From: an uncultured Bacteroidales bacterium
GTDB lineage: Bacteria > Bacteroidota > Bacteroidia > Bacteroidales > Bacteroidaceae
Assembly (NCBI GenBank): GCA_902802815.1
Contig: CADCNQ010000023.1
Location: 1 to 45,111, forward strand
Length of the DNA: 45,111 nucleotides
Direction of reading: 5' to 3'
Below, one piece after another: positions 16,209 through 25,051 of the stretch. Numbering within the stretch: the first letter of the stretch is position 1; each line of letters starts with the position of its first letter. A program made the translations under genes and the position numbers. The notes below the pieces were generated by a model. That model did no database searches and was not told the DNA's origin. It worked only from the letters and a program-made list of their open reading frames with translations.

Positions 16209-17999
16209 TTACATTCTTTCCGGCATCTCGATACCGAGAAGCGACATACCGTTGCGAAGGTTCTGCGCCACAGCCTTCGAGAGTTCTATGCGGAGAGCCC
16301 TGTTGGCGGCATTCTCCTCGTGGAGGATGCTGTAGTCGTGGTAGAACTGGTTGAAAGCCTTCGCCAGTTCGTAGCAGTATGTAGCGATGCACGAGGGATT
16401 GTAGTCTCCGGCAGCCTGCTCCACCACAGAGGGGAAGTTGCCCAGACGCTGTATGATATCTATCTCCTTGTCGGAAAGTGTGGCAGCAGAGAGGTCTGCG
16501 GCAGAAGCCTCGCTCTCCGACTTGCGCATGATAGAACGGATGCGGGCATAGGTGTATTGGATGAAAGGACCCGTGTTACCGTTGAAATCGATACTTTCCT
16601 CGGGATTGAAGAGCATATTCTTGCGGGCGTCGACCTTGAGAATGAAGTATTTCAGGGCACCGAGACCCACGATACGTGCAATCTCCTGCGCCTCCTCTTC
16701 AGTGAGACCTTCGATGCGGTTCATCTTGTCGGCAGACATCTCACGCGCACCCTTCACCATTGCCTCGATGAGGTCGTCGGCATCCACAACGGTACCTTCG
16801 CGGGATTTCATCTTGCCGTTGGGCAGTTCCACCATGCCGTAGGAGAAATGCACGAGACTCTTGCCCCATTTGAAACCGAGTTTGTCGAGCAGAATACTGA
16901 GCACCTGGAAGTGATAGTTCTGCTCGTTGCCCACGACGTATATCATCTGGTCGATGGGATAGTCCTGGAAACGGAGTTTCGCCGTACCGATATCCTGCGT
17001 CATATATACGGAAGTACCGTCGGCACGCAGAAGGAGTTTCTCGTCGAGTCCCTCGGCTGTGAGGTTTGCCCACACCGAACCGTCCTCCCTGCGGTAGAAG
17101 AGTCCTTTGCGGAGCCCCTCCTCCACTTTCTCCTTGCCCTCGAGATAGGTCTGGCTCTCATAGTATATCTTGTCGAAGCTGACTCCGAGAGCCTTGTATG
17201 TCTCGTCGAAACCGGCGTAAACCCATTCATTCATCTTTGCCCAGAGAGAGCGCACTTCGGGGTCGTTCTGCTCCCATTTCACCAGCATCTCGTGGGCTTC
17301 CTTGATGAGAGGAGCCTCCTGTTTGGCGGTCTCCTCGTCCATACCCTCTGCCATGAGAGCCCTCACCTCCTCGCGATAGTGCTTGTCGAAAGCCACGTAG
17401 TAGTCGCCGATGAGATGGTCGCCCTTCTTGCCGGACGACTCGGGAGTCTCGCCGTTGCCCCATTTCAGCCACGCGAGCATCGATTTGCAGATATGAATAC
17501 CGCGGTCGTTGACAATATTGGTCTTGACCACACGGCATCCGGCTGCCGTCATCACCTGTGCCAGCGCCCATCCCAGGAGGTTGTTACGCACATGACCGAG
17601 GTGGAGAGGCTTGTTGGTGTTGGGAGACGAGTATTCTATCATCACCAGAGGAGACTGCTCTGTGACGGGCTTGAAACCATAGCGGTCGTCCTTGCGTATC
17701 TCCATAAGGAAATCCACCCAGGCTGCAGGAGCGATGGAGATGTTGAGGAAACCCTTCACCACGTTGAAACCGCTCACCAGTTGGGCGTGATTCTCCTTGA
17801 GCCACGAACCCATCTCCTGTCCCACCTGCTCGGGCGACTTGCGCGCCATCTTGACGAACGGGAATACCACAAGAGTGAGCTGCCCCTCAAATTCAGGGCG
17901 CGTCTCCTGCAGTTGTATCATCTTGTCTTCAGCATCCACGCCGAAAAGAGCTTTCACGGCGGCCTTTGCTGCATTCTTAAGTTGTTCTTGTATCATCAT
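16209..17999 (-). CDS. argS: Arginyl-tRNA synthetase
   Basis: 596 residues, class I synthetase that charges tRNA-Arg. The N-terminal Add-1-like domain is followed by the HIGH-type motif HLGHVRNN near residue 138, a KMSK-equivalent KMKSREGT near residue 397, and the alpha-helical DALR anticodon-binding domain at the C-terminus, with ALRIELSKAVAQNL near the end. Full length. The gene sits directly downstream of argH and a lipoprotein gene. Confidence 0.97.
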   Translation of the reverse strand: MMIQEQLKNAAKAAVKALFGVDAEDKMIQLQETRPEFEGQLTLVVFPFVKMARKSPEQVGQEMGSWLKENHAQLVSGFNVVKGFLNISIAPAAWVDFLMEIRKDDRYGFKPVTEQSPLVMIEYSSPNTNKPLHLGHVRNNLLGWALAQVMTAAGCRVVKTNIVNDRGIHICKSMLAWLKWGNGETPESSGKKGDHLIGDYYVAFDKHYREEVRALMAEGMDEETAKQEAPLIKEAHEMLVKWEQNDPEVRSLWAKMNEWVYAGFDETYKALGVSFDKIYYESQTYLEGKEKVEEGLRKGLFYRREDGSVWANLTAEGLDEKLLLRADGTSVYMTQDIGTAKLRFQDYPIDQMIYVVGNEQNYHFQVLSILLDKLGFKWGKSLVHFSYGMVELPNGKMKSREGTVVDADDLIEAMVKGAREMSADKMNRIEGLTEEEAQEIARIVGLGALKYFILKVDARKNMLFNPEESIDFNGNTGPFIQYTYARIRSIMRKSESEASAADLSAATLSDKEIDIIQRLGNFPSVVEQAAGDYNPSCIATYCYELAKAFNQFYHDYSILHEENAANRALRIELSKAVAQNLRNGMSLLGIEMPERM

Positions 18000-18005
18000 T
18001 TCCGT

Positions 18006-18566
18006 TTAATTGTTGCTGACATAGACGCCCGTGCCGTTGAAACCGACAGCGTAGCGATATAATGTGTGACCTCCGTGCTCCGATGTCACGATGCCCTGAC
18101 TGTTGAGGTCGTAGGTTCTTTCGCACTTGTTGCACTTGGCAAAACCCTCGTTGAGAACGAGCTGTTTGGTGACGTGGTCGCTGGTGTAGCAATTGGGACA
18201 CACGCCGTCGTAGCATGTCACCACGGGCTGGTCGCTACCAAGTTCGGAAAGACTGGGAAGCCCGATAATAAGCGAACCTCCAAGTCCGAGTATGATGCTC
18301 GAGTAGTTACCAAGCGCGGTGGGGTTGATATAGTCGGGAGACGAACCGTGATTGTCTCTCACACGTATTCTCTGCTGCTGGTCCAGAGGGCGGTCCACTA
18401 TACAGAATTCGCCCAAACCCGTGCACGCTCTCTGGAGCGAAGGACATGCAGCTACGGGAGAATACGAGAAACGCGCCGGGTAGCTGGCATACTTGCTCTG
18501 CACCTCCCCGTCGTTCGAACAGGATGCCAGGATGGCTGCAATTGCTATGATAAACAGTTTTTTCAT
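18006..18566 (-). CDS. Lipoprotein with a zinc-ribbon-like cysteine pair
   Basis: 186 residues from the ATG at 18566. Signal peptide with lipobox ILASC (Cys16). The C-terminal half has CPNC and CNKC motifs with a following Y-D-x-x-x-x-G, arranged like a rubredoxin, zinc-ribbon or Rieske-like knuckle; the last type would need His ligands, and only one HGG follows. It overlaps the argH stop region by 4 bp. I do not recognise a named family; an exported metal- or cluster-binding lipoprotein is the best description. Confidence 0.75.
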   Translation of the reverse strand: MKKLFIIAIAAILASCSNDGEVQSKYASYPARFSYSPVAACPSLQRACTGLGEFCIVDRPLDQQQRIRVRDNHGSSPDYINPTALGNYSSIILGLGGSLIIGLPSLSELGSDQPVVTCYDGVCPNCYTSDHVTKQLVLNEGFAKCNKCERTYDLNSQGIVTSEHGGHTLYRYAVGFNGTGVYVSNN

Positions 18567-19897
18567 GACAGTAGAGCTTTTACGGCTGCATCCACCCGTT
18601 CGAAACGAAATCTCTGCAGCGTCTCGTCCATAAGTTGTTTTATCTCTTTGTTGCACAGATTGCCTATACTGCCTTCGTGAGTGTGGTGCACCTCCTTGCG
18701 GGGAGTGAACTTTCCGGCCTCAATATCGAGACCCACCTTCTTGTAGGCATCGCGGAATGGCATTCCCTCTGTGGCAAGGCGATTCACCTCCTCCACACTG
18801 AACATGAGATCGTAGCGGCTGTCCTCAAGGATATGCTCGTTCACCTCCATCTTCCTGATAATGTAGGTGGTCATCTCAAGTATGTCGTGCAATTCATCGA
18901 ATGCCGGCAGGAACACCTCCTTGATAATCTGCAGGTCGCGGAAATAACCTGAAGGCAGATTGTTCATTATCATCATTATCTGCTGGGGCAGCGCCTGCAG
19001 TTTGTTGCACTTGGCACGAGTCAGTTCGAATACATCCGGATTCTTCTTGTGAGGCATGATACTCGAACCCGTAGTACACTCCTTGGGCAGACGCACAAAG
19101 GAGAAGTTCTGCGAATTGAACATACAGGCATCAAACGCCAGTTTGCTCACTGTGCCGGCAACGGATGCCAGCGCGAAGGCCACATTGCGCTCCGTCTTGC
19201 CACGTCCCATCTGAGCATACACCACGTTGTAGTCCATCGAGTCGAAACCCAGCAGACGCGTCGTCATGGTGCGGTTGAGAGGGAAACTGCTACCGTATCC
19301 GGCAGCCGATCCCAGCGGATTGCGGTTCGTCTGACGATAGGCGGCCTCCACCATCATGAGGTCGTCCACAAGACTCTCTGCGTAGGCTCCGAACCAAAGT
19401 CCGAAACTGGACGGCATTGCCACCTGCAGATGAGTGTATCCGGGCATCAGCACGCTTTTGTATTTCTCGCTCTGCTCCTGCAATGCCTCAAAGAGACTCA
19501 CCACATCATCCACAACGCGGCGCAACTGACGGCGGGTGAACAGCTTCAGGTCCACCAGCACCTGGTCGTTGCGGCTTCTGCCGCTGTGTATCTTCTTGCC
19601 GGCTTCGCCAAGACGCTGCGTAAGGAGGAGTTCCACCTGAGAATGCACATCCTCCACACCATCCTCAATAACGAATTTACCCTCGACCGCCGTCTGGTAG
19701 ATAGCCTTGAGTTCCTTGAGCAGGACGTCAAGTTCGCTCTTCTCCAGCAGTCCTATACTCTCAAGCATGGTGATGTGAGCCATGCTTCCCAGCACATCGT
19801 CCTGAGCCAGATAGAGATCCATCTCGCGGTCTCTTCCTACGGTATAACGGTCAATCTCTGCGTTGACCTCGAAATTCTTTTCCCAGAGTTTTGCCAT
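18563..19897 (-). CDS. argH: Argininosuccinate lyase
   Basis: 444 residues, fumarase/aspartase superfamily, cleaving argininosuccinate to arginine and fumarate. The signature GSSIMPHKKNPD is present near residue 275, HSGRSRNDQ near 100 and the TxxHLQ-type GYTHLQVAMPSS near 150, which supply the active-site Ser, Lys and His. Full length. It follows pyrE and an SRPBCC gene on the same strand, pointing to joint control of pyrimidine and arginine supply, both fed by carbamoyl phosphate. Confidence 0.97.
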   Translation of the reverse strand: MAKLWEKNFEVNAEIDRYTVGRDREMDLYLAQDDVLGSMAHITMLESIGLLEKSELDVLLKELKAIYQTAVEGKFVIEDGVEDVHSQVELLLTQRLGEAGKKIHSGRSRNDQVLVDLKLFTRRQLRRVVDDVVSLFEALQEQSEKYKSVLMPGYTHLQVAMPSSFGLWFGAYAESLVDDLMMVEAAYRQTNRNPLGSAAGYGSSFPLNRTMTTRLLGFDSMDYNVVYAQMGRGKTERNVAFALASVAGTVSKLAFDACMFNSQNFSFVRLPKECTTGSSIMPHKKNPDVFELTRAKCNKLQALPQQIMMIMNNLPSGYFRDLQIIKEVFLPAFDELHDILEMTTYIIRKMEVNEHILEDSRYDLMFSVEEVNRLATEGMPFRDAYKKVGLDIEAGKFTPRKEVHHTHEGSIGNLCNKEIKQLMDETLQRFRFERVDAAVKALLS

Positions 19898-19909
19898 TGT
19901 CGTGTCGTA

Positions 19910-20395
19910 TCAATAAGGGAGCGCACTCAGCACCTGCGCTATTCCGTCGGGTGCCTGTTTGAGTTTCGACTCCACCATCTTCCTGATGAAGAAATTCAGT
20001 TCCGCCCCCACCGTCACCTTCAGTGCCGTCATCGCTCCGGAGGGGAGCATCTGTATCCATAAATTTGCCTGTATAGGAGCTCCCACCACAGCGAACTTCA
20101 CAAGGCGTTCGTTTTCGCGTTCCACCACCTGCAGAGTCACCGTACCGAGAGGTCCGGCAGGCATCGTGACGCTGTCGGATGTAAACGTCATCTGCTGGAT
20201 GGATTCGCATATCTGCTTGAGCTTCTCTGCATCCGGCATCTTATCCGCCGGCACGCGAGCCCTCAGTTCTTCCTCAAAATTAGGGTCGGCCACACGGTCC
20301 TGCACGCTCTGCAGATTACTCAGGTCACTGAGTTTGGCAAACACCCTGTCAACAGGCGCGGGAGCCATGTGAACACTGCTTACATATTTTTCCAT
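19910..20395 (-). CDS. SRPBCC-fold protein
   Basis: 161 residues from the ATG at 20395. The pattern of an N-terminal strand with a VFAKLSD helix, long beta-strands, and a C-terminal helix with FIRKMVESKLKQAPDGIAQ fits the START/SRPBCC (polyketide cyclase/Bet v 1-like) fold, which binds hydrophobic ligands. In Bacteroidales a protein of this kind usually lies between pyrE and argH, as here. Its ligand is not known. Confidence 0.8.
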   Translation of the reverse strand: MEKYVSSVHMAPAPVDRVFAKLSDLSNLQSVQDRVADPNFEEELRARVPADKMPDAEKLKQICESIQQMTFTSDSVTMPAGPLGTVTLQVVERENERLVKFAVVGAPIQANLWIQMLPSGAMTALKVTVGAELNFFIRKMVESKLKQAPDGIAQVLSALPY

Positions 20396-20412
20396 ACTTC
20401 GCAAGCCTTCTC

Positions 20413-21045
20413 TTAGACGTTCCAATGAGCGGGGTCCTTACGCCATTCGTGCAGCAGATCCACATCGCTCTCTGCGATATAACCGATATTGAGAGCCTCC
20501 TGAACCACAGCCTCGTAGTTGGTCAGCGTGACGAGTTTCACATCTGCGGCCTTGAAAGCATCGGTAGCCACATCAAAACCGTAAGTGTAGCTTGCCACCA
20601 TACCTATCACCTCGCATGCGTTGCTGCGTATTGCCTCAACAGCCTTCAGACTGCTGCCGCCGGTAGAGATGAGATCCTCCACAACAACCACCTTCATACC
20701 GGGTTTCAATTCGCCCTCGATGAGGTTCTCCAATCCGTGATCCTTGGGTTTGGAGCGAACGTAGACGAAGGGCAATCCCATAGCGTCGGCCACAAGAGCT
20801 CCCTGGGCGATTGCACCCGTAGCCACACCGGCGATGGCCTCCACGTCGGGGAACTGTTCCATGATAAGGCGGGTAATCTCCGTCTTCACAAAGGTGCGCA
20901 ACTCAGGATACGAGAGTGTCTTACGGTTGTCGCAATAGAAAGGAGACTTCCAACCGCTTGCCCACGTGAACGGGTTGGTGGGCTGCAACTTGATGGCCTT
21001 TACCTTCAGCAGCTTGGCTGCGAATATCTGTTCAAGAGTTTTCAT
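20413..21045 (-). CDS. pyrE: Orotate phosphoribosyltransferase
   Basis: 210 residues from the ATG at 21045. Converts orotate and PRPP to orotidine monophosphate. The PRPP-binding loop VVVVEDLISTGGSS lies near residue 118; GVATGAIAQGAL and YVRSKPKDHG are also typical. Upstream in-frame starts (21084 and 21069) fall at or very near the promoter and are less likely. First gene of the pyrE-SRPBCC-argH run. Confidence 0.95.
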   Translation of the reverse strand: MKTLEQIFAAKLLKVKAIKLQPTNPFTWASGWKSPFYCDNRKTLSYPELRTFVKTEITRLIMEQFPDVEAIAGVATGAIAQGALVADAMGLPFVYVRSKPKDHGLENLIEGELKPGMKVVVVEDLISTGGSSLKAVEAIRSNACEVIGMVASYTYGFDVATDAFKAADVKLVTLTNYEAVVQEALNIGYIAESDVDLLHEWRKDPAHWNV

Positions 21046-21081
21046 AGTGCCTGAATAAAGTTTATACATATTTTTCGGGCG

Positions 21082-21089
21082 CAAAGATA
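21082..21089 (-). promoter_or_regulatory. -7 promoter element of pyrE
   Basis: Minus-strand TATCTTTG, 36 nt before the pyrE start. It directly follows the T run of the kinase terminator at 21092-21119, so terminator and promoter are packed together. Confidence 0.7.
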
Positions 21090-21091
21090 CA

Positions 21092-21119
21092 AAAAAGCGA
21101 GGACATTGCCCCGCTTTTT
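21092..21119 (-). terminator. Terminator of the sensor kinase gene
   Basis: Minus-strand stem AAAAAGCGGGG / CCTCGCTTTTT with loop CAATGT and one mismatch, followed by T residues. The A/T arms make it symmetric, so it could act on both strands. Confidence 0.7.
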
Positions 21120-21176
21120 CATTTATGAAGACTCCTTATTTTACCAATTTTTACGCAAAAGGGGCTCGCGCGAGTG

Positions 21177-22691
21177 TTACGCGTGCAACTCGAGCACGAA
21201 ACGTGCACCTTTTGTGAACTGAGGATCTATCTCCAGATCACCGCCCATCTTCACCGCCATCTGACGGCAGATGGGGAGCCCCAGACCATCTCCCTCCGTG
21301 AGGTCTTTCACCTCAGCAAAAGGTATAAATATACTGCTCTGCTTCTCCTCGGGAATTCCCTCTCCGGAATCCGTCAGCACATACTGGTATTTATGAGGAC
21401 TGCGCTTCTTGAACTCCAACGTGATTTTACCGTTTTCTGGTGTAAAGTACGCAGCATTCGCCAAGAGATGACGCAAGATATGTGTCACATACTCCTTGTT
21501 TATCGGAGCCGTCATTCTGGGCACATTCAGCACAAACGACACTCCGCTCTTCACCTGGCCTTTGACCTCATTCACCAAAGCTTCACTGAAGGTCAGCATC
21601 TGCGTATCCTCCAGCTCCACCTCCTCACTGCTGCCGCTTTCCAGTTCGGCAAACGTCTGCATGTGCTCCGAGAAGTCCATAAGCGCCTTCACTTCGGGCT
21701 TCGACTTGTCGAGTTTGTTCAGCGTTGGTGCCATGTGGGTGGCAATATTACAGATGAACTTTGCCTTCTGAGCATTGCTCTCATTTGCCATCCTGATAAT
21801 ATTGTTCTGCTTGCGACGGACAGAGATGAAATAGAGTAGAACGAAAGCACCCAGCACCAAAGCACCTGCAAGTATTGCGGTCAGAACGCACAGCGCAATG
21901 ATGACAGCCTTACGAGTCTTCAGCGAACCGTCTTTCTCGGCAATGGAAGCTTCGTGGGTTTTTATCTGTTGCTGCAAAGAACCGATTTCATCGGCAAAAG
22001 CGAGAGCATCCACAGAATCCTTCCAGGCCATATAACTGCTGTAAGTCTGCGCCAGCATACTGGCATTTCCCATCCTGCGGCTGTTCTTTATCAACGTCTT
22101 ATACACCTCATCCACTTTGTCGTATTCCTTCTGCTCCGTGAGTTTCTGAGCCATCACCTTGAAGGCTGCATTACCTTCTGATATCTGACCGAAGGAATAA
22201 TAGTAAGTAGTCTTGCTGTAGAGCATATCGTTGGTCACAGCGTCGTCCTTTGCGGCATTTGCAAGACTCTCCATAGCATTGAGCTGTTCCTTGGCATTCG
22301 CACTCTTTTTCAGCCGGATGTACATCTGGAGACGCTCCTTCACCACATAGTAGCGTAGCGCAGCCTTCTCGCCAGCGCCGAGTTCCCGGTTGTCAGAAAT
22401 CGCACGCTCCACATGATGGAGAAACTCGAACGCCTCCTTGTACATACTTTCCTTATAGTACAGCGAAGCGACCTTCGTGCCGCACGTCACACACTCCTTC
22501 GTCTGACCCTTTGCCGCATAGTCGTCGAAAGCCCGCAGATAGAGCGAACGGGCGCTTGCCAATTTACCTCTCGTCTCTTCTTCCTCTGCACGCTGCTGCA
22601 GTTCGCTCTTCTGTATCTCCTGTGCCATCATCACCACACAGCAGAGGAGCATACCGATAAGTGAAACAAAAAACTTCCTGTTCATCATCAT
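21177..22691 (-). CDS. Orphan membrane sensor histidine kinase with TPR-like sensor region
   Basis: 504 residues from the ATG at 22691. Signal peptide, then a helical region (about 30-230) with TPR-like spacing, a coiled stretch, one strong membrane segment (262-291), and a cytoplasmic kinase module. The phospho-acceptor region reads ATHMAPTL (His319), lacking the usual H-E/D pair and so divergent. The ATPase domain is intact: N box LLANAAYF, G1 DSGEGIPEE, F box IPFAE, G2 GDGLGLPIC. No response regulator lies nearby, so the partner is elsewhere. It interrupts the stretch between pyrE and ribD. Confidence 0.85.
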   Translation of the reverse strand: MMMNRKFFVSLIGMLLCCVVMMAQEIQKSELQQRAEEEETRGKLASARSLYLRAFDDYAAKGQTKECVTCGTKVASLYYKESMYKEAFEFLHHVERAISDNRELGAGEKAALRYYVVKERLQMYIRLKKSANAKEQLNAMESLANAAKDDAVTNDMLYSKTTYYYSFGQISEGNAAFKVMAQKLTEQKEYDKVDEVYKTLIKNSRRMGNASMLAQTYSSYMAWKDSVDALAFADEIGSLQQQIKTHEASIAEKDGSLKTRKAVIIALCVLTAILAGALVLGAFVLLYFISVRRKQNNIIRMANESNAQKAKFICNIATHMAPTLNKLDKSKPEVKALMDFSEHMQTFAELESGSSEEVELEDTQMLTFSEALVNEVKGQVKSGVSFVLNVPRMTAPINKEYVTHILRHLLANAAYFTPENGKITLEFKKRSPHKYQYVLTDSGEGIPEEKQSSIFIPFAEVKDLTEGDGLGLPICRQMAVKMGGDLEIDPQFTKGARFVLELHA

Positions 22692-22744
22692 TTCTTCCTT
22701 TCTTTTTCTGTACACTTTTCTATCAGAAAAAATATTTCAAAGCG

Positions 22745-22752
22745 CAAAGGTA
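22745..22752 (-). promoter_or_regulatory. -7 promoter element of the sensor kinase gene
   Basis: Minus-strand TACCTTTG, 53 nt before the chosen kinase start codon. A large hairpin and an 11-bp phased repeat lie 100-190 nt further upstream. Confidence 0.65.
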
Positions 22753-22850
22753 CGCTTTTATTTCTTTCCCGCCAAATTTTTCGTTATTTTTTTTGTTTAA
22801 CACAATCCCGTCATCCATCAGACTTCCCCTTATCTTCCCCTTATCGGATA

Positions 22851-22936
22851 ACGCGTAAAGAACGAGTAGACTACGAGCAGATAACGAGCAGTTAACGAGT
22901 TTTCCCGTACACCACTCGTTAACTGCTCGTTGTCTG
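22851..22936. repeat. 11-bp phased direct repeat running into a 23-bp inverted repeat
   Basis: Units ACGCGTAAAGA, ACGAGTAGACT, ACGAGCAGATA, ACGAGCAGTTA and a final ACGAGT follow one another with exact 11-bp period from 22851. The last two units are also the left arm of an inverted repeat: 22878-22900 pairs with 22914-22936 over 23 positions (one G-T pair) around a 13-nt loop. The rest of the 22692-23119 gap holds only the two divergent promoters as far as I can see. Confidence 0.85.
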
Positions 22937-23059
22937 ATAAGTCTCTCTCTGCACTCTGGCAGCACTCTGACATATACATTCATAGCACGGAAATATACAC
23001 GAAAACGCAATGCAAACAAAAAGCAAAGTCAAAATATCTTATTAATAACCTAAGGGTTG

Positions 23060-23067
23060 TATCTTTG
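23060..23067 (+). promoter_or_regulatory. -7 promoter element of the 23120 lipoprotein gene
   Basis: TATCTTTG, 52 nt before the start codon, on the far side of the phased repeat from the kinase promoter. Confidence 0.7.
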
Positions 23068-23119
23068 CATCGCAATTTGATTTTTATTGCAGTAAAACTT
23101 TAATCAAAAACAAAAAACT

Positions 23120-23602
23120 ATGAAAAAAACAATGTTAAATTGGCTGTCAATCTTCGTTTTGGCAGTTGTGTGTGTGGGTTTCGCTTCCTGCGGAGATGAC
23201 GACGATGACGTTATTCCCGGATCTGGAGGTTCTGAGGTTTCCACAAAGAGTATTGTTGGAGAATGGAATATCGTGCATGTAAGAGGTCAAAGGACCAGTG
23301 GCGGTCAGACCGTGAACTATGACGAGAACCTTTATCCTCCTTACCACAAAATCGTAGTATTTCCCAATGGAATCGGTGAATTTTGGGAATACGGCTCAGA
23401 CCATACCGGTCAAAGCGACGATCGCGGCAACAATTATCACGAAGATGGCACGTTCACTTGGGTTAAAGCAGGAAACAGCTACGTAATTTCTTCTAACGAC
23501 TGGGTTCTGATCCAAATGACTGCATTCGACGGAAACAATATGACAATCTATGTGATAGAGGGCAACAGAAAGGAATATTACACCCTCAAGAGAGTTAAAT
23601 AA
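23120..23602 (+). CDS. Lipocalin-like lipoprotein
   Basis: 160 residues. Signal peptide with lipobox GFASC (Cys24), followed by a run of acidic residues (GDDDDD), a pattern often seen at the N-terminus of surface-exposed Bacteroidetes lipoproteins. The mature part starts with IVGEWNIVHV, typical of the lipocalin-like folds of this phylum, and alternates short strands to the C-terminal YYTLKRVK. Ligand unknown. Transcribed alone, divergent from the sensor kinase. Confidence 0.75.
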   Translation: MKKTMLNWLSIFVLAVVCVGFASCGDDDDDVIPGSGGSEVSTKSIVGEWNIVHVRGQRTSGGQTVNYDENLYPPYHKIVVFPNGIGEFWEYGSDHTGQSDDRGNNYHEDGTFTWVKAGNSYVISSNDWVLIQMTAFDGNNMTIYVIEGNRKEYYTLKRVK

Positions 23603-23619
23603 AGGATAACACCAAATAT

Positions 23620-23661
23620 GGAAAAATCCGTTTCAATCTTCGGATTGTTACGGATTTTTCC
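23620..23661. terminator. Bidirectional terminator hairpin
   Basis: GGAAAAATCCGT pairs with ACGGATTTTTCC; an inner CAATC-TTCG-GATTG hairpin with a UUCG tetraloop completes the stem, with a 2x2 internal loop between. It lies between the convergent lipoprotein gene and ribD. Confidence 0.8.
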
Positions 23662-23692
23662 GTATTAACGGTCGGGAAAGGTTTGTCTGACT

Positions 23693-24607
23693 CTAAACAA
23701 CAGCTTTCCGCTCGATAGTATGGCCGTCGATGGAGTGGTCGCTGCGCTTGTCGCTCGTCTCTATGCGCACTTCATCGTAAAGTCCTGCTTTCATGAAACT
23801 TCTATGAAGCGTAGGACCGCCTTCCACCAGCAGGTGTTGCACTCCACGTTGATACAAATCTGCGAGGATTTCTTCCAGAGTTTCTGTATGATATACCAGA
23901 AAACCCTCCGTCAGTTCCTCCGGAAGACGGTTATGACGGTCAATCGTAATGCGAAGCGGCTGCTCCCCACGAAGCGGCCAGTCGCGCACAGTGAGCGACG
24001 GATGGTCGGACAGAATGGTGTTTGTACCCACGAGAATTGCCTGACAACGCGCCCTCAGTCTATGGACGAGCATCTTAGTGAACGGAGTGGAAATCTGTCC
24101 GTCAACACTTCCGTCGGGTCTCTGTGCCCACTTCAGCGTCACAAACGGACGATGCTTGCTGTGAAATGTCATGAAGACGCGATTGACCTCCCGGCATTCC
24201 TGCTCCAGAACTCCGACAACCACCTCGCAACCTGCGTCTTCCAGTTTCTTTATCCCCAACCCGTCCACTTTGGCGAACGGGTCTCTGCAACCGACCACCA
24301 CCCGGGGGATTCCCTTTTCAATGATGAGATCTGCACAAGGAGGTGTTTTACCCCAATGTGCACAAGGTTCAAGTGTTACGTAAATCGTACTCTCCCCAAG
24401 AAGCGTCTGGTCGGCAAGCGACACACTTCTCACGGCATTCACCTCAGCATGCGGTCCGCCGCAACGGCGATGATAACCTTCCCCGATGATTCGCCCGTTG
24501 TGTACGATAACAGCTCCCACCATGGGATTCGGAGCTGCCGCAGCTTCTCCGCAAAGAGCCAACTGCAAGGCTCTGCGCATATAGATTATGTCTTCCTGTG
24601 ATGTCAT
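23693..24607 (-). CDS. ribD: Riboflavin biosynthesis deaminase/reductase
   Basis: 304 residues. N-terminal zinc deaminase domain with HAEVNAV and PCAHWGKTPPCADLI supplies the zinc ligands; the reductase domain starts near residue 150 (TLKWAQRPDG). The reductase part ends earlier than in typical RibD (about 360 residues), as is common in Bacteroidales, but keeps the VEGGPTLHRSF motif. Acts on the pyrimidine intermediate of riboflavin synthesis. It is the last gene after prmC and recX. Confidence 0.92.
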   Translation of the reverse strand: MTSQEDIIYMRRALQLALCGEAAAAPNPMVGAVIVHNGRIIGEGYHRRCGGPHAEVNAVRSVSLADQTLLGESTIYVTLEPCAHWGKTPPCADLIIEKGIPRVVVGCRDPFAKVDGLGIKKLEDAGCEVVVGVLEQECREVNRVFMTFHSKHRPFVTLKWAQRPDGSVDGQISTPFTKMLVHRLRARCQAILVGTNTILSDHPSLTVRDWPLRGEQPLRITIDRHNRLPEELTEGFLVYHTETLEEILADLYQRGVQHLLVEGGPTLHRSFMKAGLYDEVRIETSDKRSDHSIDGHTIERKAVV

Positions 24608-24610
24608 ATT

Positions 24611-25051
24611 CTAATCATCGATATAAAACCCGCGAGAATAGAGGAAACGCTGCAGTTTGGCTCTCCTGACATAGGGATTGGCATCCTTTATTTCACGCTC
24701 TTTTTTCTCAATGAGTTTTCTTTTTATCTCCTCATACTCATCTTCCTCAATCTCACCAAGACCGTATTCGATGGCAGCACTCGGAATATGCATTCCACGA
24801 AGCATAAAACGGATTTTCTCACGGCCCCATTGATTGTAACGCAGTTTGTCAAGAGCATACGCTCGAGCAAATCGCTCGTCGTCAATAAAACTGTCAGCAC
24901 GCAATTTTTCAATGATTTCATCGGCCTTTTCCGGCGAAATCTCCCATCGCATCATTTTCTCACGCAGTTCGTGCTCGCAATGTTCACCCTTTGCACACAA
25001 CGCTCTAAGCCGTTGCAAACACGAATCTGGGGTTATTGTATTGGTCTTCAT
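24611..25051 (-). CDS. recX: Regulatory protein RecX
   Basis: 146 residues from the ATG at 25051. RecX modulates RecA filaments. Three-helix repeats are visible: LRALCAKGEHCEHELREKM, the central DDERFARAYA, and the RRAKLQRFLYSRGF end. The start lies 47 bp inside the 3' end of prmC in another frame, so the two genes are probably translationally coupled. recA is not in the window. Confidence 0.88.
   Translation of the reverse strand: MKTNTITPDSCLQRLRALCAKGEHCEHELREKMMRWEISPEKADEIIEKLRADSFIDDERFARAYALDKLRYNQWGREKIRFMLRGMHIPSAAIEYGLGEIEEDEYEEIKRKLIEKKEREIKDANPYVRRAKLQRFLYSRGFYIDD

Noticed and set aside
15768..18062. 764-codon open frame on the plus strand across argS and RNase H
   Set aside because: It is antisense to well-recognised genes and its product (His/Val/Leu-rich) has no family features; it reflects codon bias of the real strand.
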